This document shows, in pieces, positions 5,593 to 13,000 of a stretch of 13,917 nt of DNA. The DNA is from CAZKTF01 sp964555565 (GTDB taxonomy: Bacteria > Planctomycetota > JAJSAM01 > JAKLKS01): positions 1 through 13,917 of the forward strand of contig CAZKTF010000086.1 of the NCBI GenBank assembly GCA_964555565.1, written 5' to 3'. Both the position numbers and the translations under genes were made by a program. Numbering within the stretch: the first letter of the stretch is position 1; each line of letters opens with the position of its first letter. The notes under the pieces were generated by a model, which worked only from the letters and a program-made list of their open reading frames with translations, did no database searches and was not told the DNA's origin.

Positions 5593-6285
5593 ATGAGGAG
5601 ATCGACCTTCCTCTTCGGCTTGGCGATGTTCGCGGCGGGACTCGCCGTGGGCGGGCTGATCGGCTTCCAGCCGGGAGGGTCGGGATCCTCCGCCCCGCCG
5701 AAAGTCCCGTCCCCGCCCGCCGTGACGGCTCCGGCCGATGGGACCGCGGCGCCCCTCCCGGCCCGGGCAGCGCCCGCTCCCGCCGCGGGCCCTTCCGTCG
5801 CGCCATCTGCGGGGCCGCGGGTCCCCGCCTCACCGGCGGGGACGGTCCAGGGCGCCATCACGGGCTCCGTCACCGGGCCCGACGGTGCGCCGATCGAGGG
5901 GGTCCTCGTGCGGGCGACACCTTTTGAATCCGGGAAGGAGGAGGAGAAGCACCCGACCAGCCACCTCCAGCCTGGCAGTCCACCTCCACGTCTGGACGTG
6001 GAGGTGGAGGTGCGCGACTTCGCGCGGCGCCTGGGCCGCCGGGAAGCGGGAGTCCGCGAGGCCCTGACCGACGCGTCGGGGGCCTACGTCCTCTCCGGCC
6101 TTTCGGCGAAGAGCTACTTCCTCCAGGCCTGGCGCGTCGGATACCAGATCGAGCGTTCCGGCGCCTTCGTGTGGAAGCCCGTCGCCCCGGGGAGCCGGTG
6201 CGATTTCCACGCGACCCCCATCCGCCGGGTCTCCGTCTCCGTGACGCTTCCCGACGGGAAGCCGCCGGAACAGGCGGTGATCTGA
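5593..6285 (+). CDS. N-terminal part of a membrane-anchored carboxypeptidase-regulatory-like/PDZ protein, ended by in-frame TGA
   Basis: This 230-residue product starts with an uncleaved-looking membrane anchor (MRRSTFLFGLAMFAAGLAVGG, TM about 6-24). A ~60-residue Pro/Ala-rich linker (residues ~25-85) follows, then a carboxypeptidase-regulatory-like beta-sandwich domain: ITGSVTGPDGAPIEGVLVRA, later LTDASGAYVLSGLSAKSYF. The frame ends at TGA (6283-6285) in the middle of a second such domain (VSVSVTLPDGKPPEQAVI). Reading continues without another stop into WTPVGDG and the ORF at 6352, so this is almost surely one gene of about 780 codons. GGGAGG 5-10 nt upstream supports the ATG at 5593. The first domain holds an unusual charged loop encoded by a perfect DNA hairpin. 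The role is unknown; such domains usually mediate protein or carbohydrate contacts outside the cell. Confidence 0.85.
   Translation: MRRSTFLFGLAMFAAGLAVGGLIGFQPGGSGSSAPPKVPSPPAVTAPADGTAAPLPARAAPAPAAGPSVAPSAGPRVPASPAGTVQGAITGSVTGPDGAPIEGVLVRATPFESGKEEEKHPTSHLQPGSPPPRLDVEVEVRDFARRLGRREAGVREALTDASGAYVLSGLSAKSYFLQAWRVGYQIERSGAFVWKPVAPGSRCDFHATPIRRVSVSVTLPDGKPPEQAVI
5979..6008. repeat. Perfect 14-bp inverted repeat inside the coding sequence
   Basis: The left arm TCCACCTCCACGTC (5979-5992) and right arm GACGTGGAGGTGGA (5995-6008) are exact complements around a 2-nt centre. A further CCACCTCCA at 5961-5969 repeats part of the left arm. It encodes part of a loop (PPRLDVEVEV) inside the first carboxypeptidase-regulatory-like domain. 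Confidence 0.85.
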
Positions 6286-6351
6286 TGGACCCCCGTCGGC
6301 GACGGAGCGAAGGGGTTCGCCGAGTGGCGGCCGGCGGATCCCGGGGTCGAG

Positions 6352-7935
6352 GTGCCGCCCGGCACCTACGCGTTCACGGCGTGGGCGGGCGGCCCCGGGG
6401 AGTCCCTCTGGCCTCCGGACTTCGTCCCGGGGTCGGCGGATGGCCCGGATCCGGAGGGCGAAGCCCTCTACCGAAGCCAACCCCTGACATTCACCGTCGA
6501 AGATGGCGGCGGGGACCGGCTGGAGTTCCGGCTCGAGCCGCGCCCCGGCGTTCACGTGAGCCTGTCCTACGAAGGAGCCCACCGTCCGCGCTCGGTCCGG
6601 ATCGCTGTCGTACACCTCGAGGATGCGCCTATCGGGGATCCCGCCGCTCTCCTCGCGGCGAAGGGTGTCAGGGAGAGGTGGCTCGACGGGTCCTCGGAGG
6701 CCGCCATCTCGGGCCTCGATCCCGGGAACTACCTCGTGGGCGCGACCTTCCGGGGAGGGAAGATCGGGGCGACCGCGACCGTGGTGGTCGGAAAGGGCCT
6801 CGCGCCCGTGGCCCTTCGCGTCTCCGACATCGATCCCATGGACTGGATCCGGGTCCGGGTCCTCGATCCCGACGGTCTGCCCATGCCGGACGTGCATCTG
6901 GAGTGCGGATGCCGCGGCAGCGAGTGGAGCGACACGGTGAAGGTGGGCACCGTGCCCGGGGCGGACGGCTTCTTCCACGTCGAGCACTACGCGAAGGGGG
7001 CCTCCGTTCGAGGGGGCGGCTGGACCTACTCGATGGACATCGGTGACGGGCCGTTCACCTACTTCGTCCGGGCCACCAGGGCGCGGTTCGGCACCTCGTC
7101 CGCGACCTACGATCCGGCCATCGACAGGGAGGTGACCCTCCGCTTTGCAGCTCCGGCGCTGCTTCGCGTCCAGGTTCCGGGGTTCGCCGCAAACCCTCAC
7201 CGGGACCGCGCGGTCCTTGATCTGTCGTGGGAGGGAGAGGACCATCGCCCGGACCAGGAGGGGACCATCGACGCCACGGGTCTGGCCCGCTACCCCCCGG
7301 CATCGCCCGGCCGTTACGAACTGACGCTCCGGCTCGCCGCGGGGAGCAATCCGGAGGATCGGAGGACGGCGGGTTGGACGGGAATGACCGTGGCCCGCAT
7401 TCCGCTGGCTCTCCCCTCTGGGGAGACGACGGTGTCCGTTCCCCTGCCGGTCTACTCCGACCTCACCGTCACCTTCGAGGGGGACGCCCCCCGCCTGCAG
7501 CGTCTCGGGCCCGACGGCGTCCCGGCCCGGGAGGAGGCCGGACGCACGGAAGAGGGCGCGGGTGCGGTCACCTTCCGGGACCTTCCCGAGGGGCGGTACC
7601 GACTCCGCGACGTCCGGCGCGGCGCGATGTGGGTGGACCTGCCGATGTCGGGGCCCCTCGCCTTCCAGCCGAACCCGTTCAATTCGTTCCTTCTGGAGGT
7701 TACCGGGGCGGGCTACGTCCGCGACCTCGGACTCCGGACCGGCGACCTCGTCGTCATGATCGAAGGGTTGGAATTCAAGGACCGGGCCTCCATGGAGAAG
7801 GCGCTGGCCACGGCCCTGTTGCGCGGGACCGCGAGGCTCACCATCCAGAGGGACCGGGCAGTCTTCGATGTGAGCGCCGACGTCCGGAAATTCCAGGAGG
7901 ACAAGGGCAGCGGCTACGAGCTCTGGGTGCGGTGA
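6352..7935 (+). CDS. C-terminal part of the carboxypeptidase-regulatory-like protein, ending in a PDZ domain
   Basis: This 527-residue frame starts formally at GTG (6352), but homology-like sequence runs in the same frame from just after the TGA at 6283 (WTPVGDGAKG onward), so it continues the upstream part. It contains several beta-sandwich units with the typical end motifs VPPGTYAFTAW, ISGLDPGNYLVGATF, PPASPGRYELTLRLA and FRDLPEGRYRLRDV. The final ~95 residues form a PDZ-like domain: FLLEVTGAGYVRDLGLRTGD, then LVVMIEGLEFKDRASMEKAL and TARLTIQRDRAVFDVSADV. PDZ domains bind C-termini or loops of partner proteins. Cysteines in LECGCRGS may pair. No good ribosome-binding site precedes 6352, so separate translation is doubtful; if the TGA is real, this half is probably silent and the gene a pseudogene. 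Confidence 0.8.
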   Translation: MPPGTYAFTAWAGGPGESLWPPDFVPGSADGPDPEGEALYRSQPLTFTVEDGGGDRLEFRLEPRPGVHVSLSYEGAHRPRSVRIAVVHLEDAPIGDPAALLAAKGVRERWLDGSSEAAISGLDPGNYLVGATFRGGKIGATATVVVGKGLAPVALRVSDIDPMDWIRVRVLDPDGLPMPDVHLECGCRGSEWSDTVKVGTVPGADGFFHVEHYAKGASVRGGGWTYSMDIGDGPFTYFVRATRARFGTSSATYDPAIDREVTLRFAAPALLRVQVPGFAANPHRDRAVLDLSWEGEDHRPDQEGTIDATGLARYPPASPGRYELTLRLAAGSNPEDRRTAGWTGMTVARIPLALPSGETTVSVPLPVYSDLTVTFEGDAPRLQRLGPDGVPAREEAGRTEEGAGAVTFRDLPEGRYRLRDVRRGAMWVDLPMSGPLAFQPNPFNSFLLEVTGAGYVRDLGLRTGDLVVMIEGLEFKDRASMEKALATALLRGTARLTIQRDRAVFDVSADVRKFQEDKGSGYELWVR

Positions 7936-8122
7936 GGCGCGGGGAGCGGGGGCCGCCGGCGGGGGCGGGAGGACACCTTCGCAACAGGGGATCCCATGGT
8001 TCGCAAGAGAGGGGCGCGCCCCCCGGGGCCCGGAGGCGGAGGTACCCGGTCGCGAGGATGGAAGCGACCTCGCGGGTGCGCTCCTCGGGGGTCATGGCGG
8101 CGGGGTCGAACGGGTCCTGCAT
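7838..8122 (-). CDS. Small reverse ORF, possible mobile-element-associated remnant
   Basis: This 94-codon ORF starts at 8122 with GGAGG 5 nt upstream. Only its first ~33 residues look like protein: MQDPFDPAAMTPEER, then TREVASILATGYLRLRA. From memory this resembles the start of short ORFs beside recombinases and transposons in planctomycetes and proteobacteria (MTPxxR..., ILAxGxLRL); I cannot verify that here. The rest is Pro/Arg-rich, and the last ~97 nt overlap the end of the PDZ gene antisense, so a real protein probably ended earlier or has decayed. The ~245-bp repeat copy A ends 2 nt upstream of this start codon and supplies the ribosome-binding site. Treat it as a possible pseudogene. 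Confidence 0.35.
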   Translation of the reverse strand: MQDPFDPAAMTPEERTREVASILATGYLRLRAPGGAPLSCEPWDPLLRRCPPAPAGGPRSPRLTAPRARSRCPCPPGISGRRRSHRRLPGPSGW

Positions 8123-8123
8123 G

Positions 8124-8365
8124 GCAGCCTCCGGGGTGATGCCGGGCGATCGAGGCCCGGCCTACGGATCACCTACCGGAAGCGGTCGCGGGATGACGCC
8201 GGGGCGGGGGCCGGGGACGGAGATGCCGCGGGCCCGCTCGGGGCGGCACCCACGACGGCCTCCGGGCGACCCGGCCGGTTCGTCGTCTGGTGTTCGAGCC
8301 CCCGCGGCACGGCGCCGCAAGGGCCCTACCTAGTACATACCGGAAGCGGGCGCGAAACGCCGGAG
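8124..8365. repeat. Long direct repeat, copy A (upstream of the TerC gene)
   Basis: About 242 nt here match 9721-9966 in the same orientation with roughly a dozen substitutions and a few small indels (about 94% identity by eye). Inside each copy the motif TACCGGAAGCGGNCGCG occurs twice (here 8174-8190 and 8338-8354), about 164 nt apart. The left edge is 2 nt from the start codon of the small reverse ORF at 8122. On the minus strand a short reading ending at a TAG (8173-8175) includes LEHQTTNRPGRP; small indels shift this frame in copy B, so it is not kept as coding there. The bases between this repeat and the TerC gene (8366-8533) hold only its leader and possible promoter. Confidence 0.9.
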
Positions 8366-8477
8366 GCGGAGGCCTCTATCGTGTCCGGAGCCCTCGTGGG
8401 GAGTTCAAAACGACGCTCTCCAATCGCTCCGAGTGCGCGGAAGTACCCAAGATCGACCGCAACTGCGGAAGTCGGGG

Positions 8478-8483
8478 TAGATT
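8478..8483 (+). promoter_or_regulatory. Possible -10 element (TAGATT) of the TerC gene
   Basis: TAGATT lies 50 nt before the ATG at 8534, outside repeat copy A. The leader would be about 44 nt. No -35 match and no recognisable riboswitch is seen in 8366-8533. Confidence 0.25.
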
Positions 8484-8533
8484 CGCCGCCCCACACGAAG
8501 CGGTTTCAGACTGGCGGAACCGGGAGGACTCGG

Positions 8534-9622
8534 ATGCTCCTGCTGTGGACGGCGTTCATCGCCTTCGTGCTGCTGTTGCTGGCCCTCGACCTTGGAGTCT
8601 TTCACCGAAAGGCCCACGTGGTCTCGGTGAAGGAGGCCCTCGGCTGGTCCGCGGTGTGGGCCGCCCTCGGGCTGTCCTTCTCCGCGTTCGTCTACCACGG
8701 ATTCGAGAACCACTGGCTCGGGCTCGGCAACGAGGTCGATGCCGTGGACGGCCTCATCAACGACGGCAAGACGGCGACGGTCAAGTACCTGACCGGTTAC
8801 GTCGTCGAAAAGTCCCTCAGTGTGGACAACATCTTCGTCATCGCCATGGTCTTCGGCTTCTTCGCGGTGCCGGCCATCTATCAGCATCGCGTCCTGTTTT
8901 GGGGCATCCTCGGCGCCCTCGTCATGCGCGGCGTGATGATCGCCGTCGGAGCGAAGCTCATTGCCGAGTTTCACTGGGTCCTCTACGTCTTCGGAGCGCT
9001 CCTCATCGCGACGGGGATCAAGATGCTGGTCCTCAAGACCGACCACGCGGACCCGAACCAGAACTTTCTCGTCCGGATGACCCGGCGGTTCTTCCCCGTC
9101 ACCGCGCGGTTCCACGGGGAGCACTTCCTCGTGCGGGCCGGGTCGGCCGCGTCCCACGAGAGCGAGGTCCCCGGCGCGGCAACCCTGCCGGACGAGATCG
9201 TCGATCGGGTTCCCGCGGGAACGCTCCTGCTGACGCCCCTGGCCCTTGCGCTCATCATGGTCGAATCCACTGACCTCCTCTTCGCGGTGGACTCGATCCC
9301 GGCCATCTTCGCCATCACCGCCGACCCGTTCCTGGTGTTCACCAGCAACGTCTTCGCCATCCTCGGCCTTCGATCGCTCTACTTCGCGCTGGCGGGGATG
9401 CTCGACCGGTTCAAGTACCTGAAGCTGTCCCTGGCGCTCGTGCTGATGCTCGTCGGGACGAAGATGCTGGTGGCCGACTGGCTGAAGGGACTGCTCGGCA
9501 GCCACTTCAACTTCTGGCTGCTGGGAGCGGTGCTGCTCATCCTGGCGGCCGGGGTGGCGGGATCCATGCTGGCCGGTCGCCCCGGGGAGAAGCCGGGGAA
9601 TCCCGGCGAGAAGCCGAAGTAG
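8534..9622 (+). CDS. TerC/Alx-family integral membrane protein (probable metal ion exporter)
   Basis: This 362-residue protein fits the TerC family, close to the Alx-type branch. Family members are inner-membrane proteins linked to tellurite resistance (TerC) and Mn2+ export (Alx, MeeF/MeeY); the substrate here is inferred, with Mn2+ most likely. About nine hydrophobic segments are visible. The two conserved acidic signatures are present: EKSLSVDNIFV (92-102) and ESTDLLFAVDSIPA (244-257), which carry the probable metal-binding Asp/Glu. A cytoplasmic loop (~170-228) separates the halves, and the C-terminus ends in a short PGEKPGNPGEKPK tail. Length is typical or slightly long. GGGAGGA 6-12 nt upstream sets the ATG at 8534. 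In E. coli alx is controlled by the yybP-ykoY Mn riboswitch; I could not find that motif here. The gene sits alone between two ~245-bp direct repeats. Confidence 0.92.
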   Translation: MLLLWTAFIAFVLLLLALDLGVFHRKAHVVSVKEALGWSAVWAALGLSFSAFVYHGFENHWLGLGNEVDAVDGLINDGKTATVKYLTGYVVEKSLSVDNIFVIAMVFGFFAVPAIYQHRVLFWGILGALVMRGVMIAVGAKLIAEFHWVLYVFGALLIATGIKMLVLKTDHADPNQNFLVRMTRRFFPVTARFHGEHFLVRAGSAASHESEVPGAATLPDEIVDRVPAGTLLLTPLALALIMVESTDLLFAVDSIPAIFAITADPFLVFTSNVFAILGLRSLYFALAGMLDRFKYLKLSLALVLMLVGTKMLVADWLKGLLGSHFNFWLLGAVLLILAAGVAGSMLAGRPGEKPGNPGEKPK

Positions 9623-9720
9623 GCATCAGGCAGGGCGATTGCGCTGGCCGCCTCCTCTTCGTGCCGCCAGGATCCCGCCTCCTTCGAGGCCGGAGACGCG
9701 GATCCGTGGACCTGACCCTC

Positions 9721-9966
9721 GCGGCCTCCGGGGCGATGCCGGGCGATCGAGGCCCGGCCTACGGATCACCTACCGGAAGCGGCCGCGGGATGACCCCAGG
9801 GCGGGGCCGGGGCCGGGGACGGAGAGGCCGCGGGCCCGCACAGGGCGGCACCCACGACGGCCTCTGGGCGACCCGGCCGGTTCGTCGTCTGGTGTTCGAG
9901 CCCCCGCGGCACGGCGCCGCGAGGGCCTACCTATTACATACCGGAAGCGGGCGCGAAACGCCGGAG
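9721..9966. repeat. Long direct repeat, copy B (upstream of the kinase gene)
   Basis: About 246 nt, matching 8124-8365 in the same orientation. The TACCGGAAGCGGNCGCG motif appears at 9771-9787 and 9939-9955. The left edge corresponds to the ribosome-binding site of the small reverse ORF next to copy A, but here no ATG or matching ORF follows. A few-base expansion of a G/C-rich tract around 9800-9820 distinguishes it from copy A. Confidence 0.9.
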
Positions 9967-10001
9967 CCTTGGAGGGTTTCGTCGCCGTATCTCGATCAGC
10001 G

Positions 10002-10007
10002 TACGAT
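10002..10007 (+). promoter_or_regulatory. -10-like TACGAT before the kinase gene (leaderless type)
   Basis: TACGAT is followed by 7 nt and the ATG at 10015, with no Shine-Dalgarno. The spacing equals that at 2238-2251, which predicts transcription starting at or next to the start codon. It lies 36 nt past the end of repeat copy B. Confidence 0.4.
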
Positions 10008-10014
10008 CCTCTTC

Positions 10015-13000
10015 ATGGGCACGCAGGCGGAGCGGGAAGGCGTTCGCGAGGCGTTCCGGAATCTCTACTACGCCGACAAGGCGAAGGGTGAGGCGAAGGA
10101 ACTGTCCCACTACAAGGGGCTCTTTCCCGGCTTCTGGGACGTCATCGGGGACGAGTTCAACCGCATCAAGGCCGAGGCCACCCGTCCCGCCGAGGGCCAC
10201 GATGGCCGCACCGTGGACGCTCCGCCTCCCCTTCCCGTGGTCGTTGAGGCCTTGCCCGCTTCTCCCAAACTGGAGGCAGAGATCATCGGCCCCTACCGGC
10301 TGGTGAAGGAACTCGGCCGCGGGGGCATGGGGGTCGTCTACCTCGCCGAGGACACCCGCATCAAGCGGCGCGTGGCGCTGAAGGTCCTCTCGCCCCAGTT
10401 CGCGTCCTCGAGCCACCTCCTGATGCGATTCCGGCGGGAGGCTGAGGTCGCGAGCCGCATCGACCATCCGGGCATCTGCGCGGTGTACGACGCCGACGTG
10501 GACGGCGAGGTTCCCTACATCGCCATGCGCCTCGTGGACGGCCAGACCCTCCAGCAGTGGATCGCCGTCTCGAAGAACCCCACAGGAGAACTGCCCGCCG
10601 GGGAGCCGCCGCACACGGTGACGAGGCTCCCGGGAGACGAGAAGGACGAGGCGCCCGCCCCGAGGCCCGCCGAGTCCAAGGCCGCCACGACGTCCGGTGC
10701 CCACAGGCAAGCGGAGATCATCCGCGTCATCTACCTGATGGAGAAGGCGGCCCGTGCCCTCCATGTGGCGCACGAGGCGGGGCTCATCCACCGGGACATC
10801 AAGCCCGGGAACATCATGGTCACGGGCGAAGGCGAGCCTGTCGTCCTCGACTTCGGCCTCGCCCGGGCCGACGACGAGGAAAGCCACCAACTCACCCAGA
10901 CCGGCTCCCTCATGGGCACCCCAGCCTACATGAGCCCGGAGCAGCTCACCGCCCAGCGCATCAAGCTCGACCGGAGGACGGACGTCTACTCGCTTGGAGC
11001 GACCCTGTACGAATGCCTGACGCTCCGGCTCCCCTTCGAGGCCCCGACGCTGGAGGCGCTCTACCAGAAGATCCTCGCCACCGACCCGGACAACGCGCGG
11101 AAGCTCAACCCGGCCATCCCGGACGACCTCCGCGTCGTGCTGGAGACCGCCCTCGACAAGGACCGGAACCGCCGCTACCAGTCGGCGCTCGACTTCGCCG
11201 AGGACCTGCGGCGCGTGCGGGAGTTCGAGCCGATCCGGGCCAAGGCCGCGGGCCCCATCACCCGGCTCAACCGCTGGGCGCACCGGAGTCCCGGGGTGGC
11301 GGGCTCGCTGGCGGCGCTGTTCCTCGTCCTGGTCTCGGCCCTCGCCGTGACGGCGAACCTCTTGAACGCCGCGCAGTTGCAGCGCGACGCGAAGGACGCG
11401 GCGCTGCAGCAGAGCGAACGGGAGAGGCGGGAGAAGGCGGATGCCCTCGCCACCGTCTCCCGGGAGCGCGACGCCAAGGAGTCGGCCCTCCGCCGGACCC
11501 GCCTGCAGGGCCTGGTCAATGCCTCTAAGGTCGCGCTATCGACGGACCCCATGCGCGCCCTGCTCCTCGCCCAGGAGGCGGCGCGGATCGACCCACGGCC
11601 CGACGCGATCGCCCAGGTGCACGAGGCCCTCCAGACCTCGCTCGAGCGCGTGGAGTTCCGCGGCCACAAGGACACCGTGACCACGGCCCGGTTCTCCCCC
11701 CGCGGGGACCTCGTGCTGACCTCCTCCTTGGATGGGACGGCCCGGCTCTGGGACGTCTCCGGGAAGGCTCTGGCGGTGTTCCGTGGGCACGAGGGGCCCG
11801 TCCGTTCCGCCAGGTTCTCGCCGTCGGGGGATCGCGTGCTGACGGCGTCCGAGGATCGGACCGCCCGGCTGTGGGACCTCTCGGGGAAGGAACTCGTCGA
11901 GATCCACGGTCACACGGGGATCGTGTACTCGGCGTTGTTCAGCCCGGCGGGTCACCGGGTGCTGACCCGCTCCGAAGACGGCACGGCCCGGCTCTGGGAC
12001 CTGTCGGGAGCGGAGATCGCCGTGTTCCACGGCCATGCCGGCCCCGCAGTTTCCGCGGTGTTCTCCCCCGACGGAGACCGGGTGCTGACGGCCTCCAAGG
12101 ACACGACGGCCCGGCTCTGGGACCTCTCGGGGAGGGAACTGGCCGTGTTCCGCGGGCATCGGGATGCCCTCGTCTCGGCCTTCTTCCTGCCGCAGGGGGA
12201 TCGCGTGCTGACCGCGTCCCTGGACGGGACGGCGCGCCTGTGGGACCTCGCGGGCCACGCGCTCGCGGCCTTCGAGGGGTCGGAGAAGTCGCTGTGCCTC
12301 GCCTTTCCGTCCCCCGCGGGGGACATGGTGGCTACGGCGTCGGAGGACTGCACGGTTCGCCTCTGGGACCTGTCCGGGCGGGAGTTGGCGGTGTGCCGCG
12401 GGCACGAGGGGTCCGTGTGGGACGCGACCTTCTCCCCTTCGGGGGACCGCCTCCTGACGAGTTCCCCGGACGGGACCGCGCGCGTGTGGGATCTCTCGGG
12501 GAGGGAGCTCGCCGTGCTCCGCGGCCACGAGGGGCCGGTGATCCGGGTGGCGTTCTCCCCCTCCGGGGACCGGGCCCTGACGGGGTCCTACGACGGCACG
12601 GCCCGCCTCTGGGACCCCTTCGGGGCCGAGGTCGCAGTGTTCCGGGGGCGGGAGCGGAACGAGTACGGGTGTCCGGCGGCGGTCTCTCCGGCGGGGGACC
12701 GCGTGGCCATGGCCTCTTCTGATCGGACCGTCGGGCTTTGGGACTTCTCCGGCAGGCTCCTCGTGGAGCTCCGCGGCCACGAGGGGACCGTGTCCTCGAT
12801 GGCATTCTCTCCGTCCGGGGACCTCCTCGTGACGGCGAGTGGGGACAGGACAGCGCGCATCTGGGACCGTGCGGGGAAGCAGCTCGCCGTGCTCCGGGGG
12901 CACGAGGCGTACGTCAAGCCGGCGGTCTTCTCCCAGGGCGGCGACCGCGTCCTCACCGCCTCCGCGGACGGCACGGCGCGCCTCTGGGATCTCGCGGGCA

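Larger units (their letters stand above)
9623..10014. other. Intergenic region between the TerC and kinase genes
   Basis: No gene is seen in these 392 nt. The first ~100 nt contain two GGATCC sites and no clear terminator. Repeat copy B fills 9721-9966. The last ~48 nt hold a TACGAT element 7 nt before the kinase ATG. The kinase frame is open back to 9661, but that reading crosses the repeat and looks non-coding. Confidence 0.5.

Noticed and set aside
6293..6305. Hairpin (CCGTC, GGC loop, GACGG) right after the in-frame TGA as a SECIS element for selenocysteine
   Set aside because: The loop lies only about 12 nt after the TGA and is three bases; bacterial SECIS loops are usually further away and larger. 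The surrounding domain has no redox motif.
8391..8533. yybP-ykoY manganese riboswitch upstream of the TerC gene
   Set aside because: GGGGAG occurs near 8398, but the second conserved loop and paired arms are not found; a covariance model search would decide.
8124..9966. CRISPR array or IS element around the TerC gene
   Set aside because: Only two long repeats 1.35 kb apart with a normal gene between; no short regular spacers, no transposase ORF and no terminal inverted repeats were seen.
9661..10014. 118-residue N-terminal extension of the kinase
   Set aside because: The open frame crosses repeat copy B and is low-complexity Gly/Arg/Pro; the leaderless-type promoter and protein-like sequence begin at 10015.
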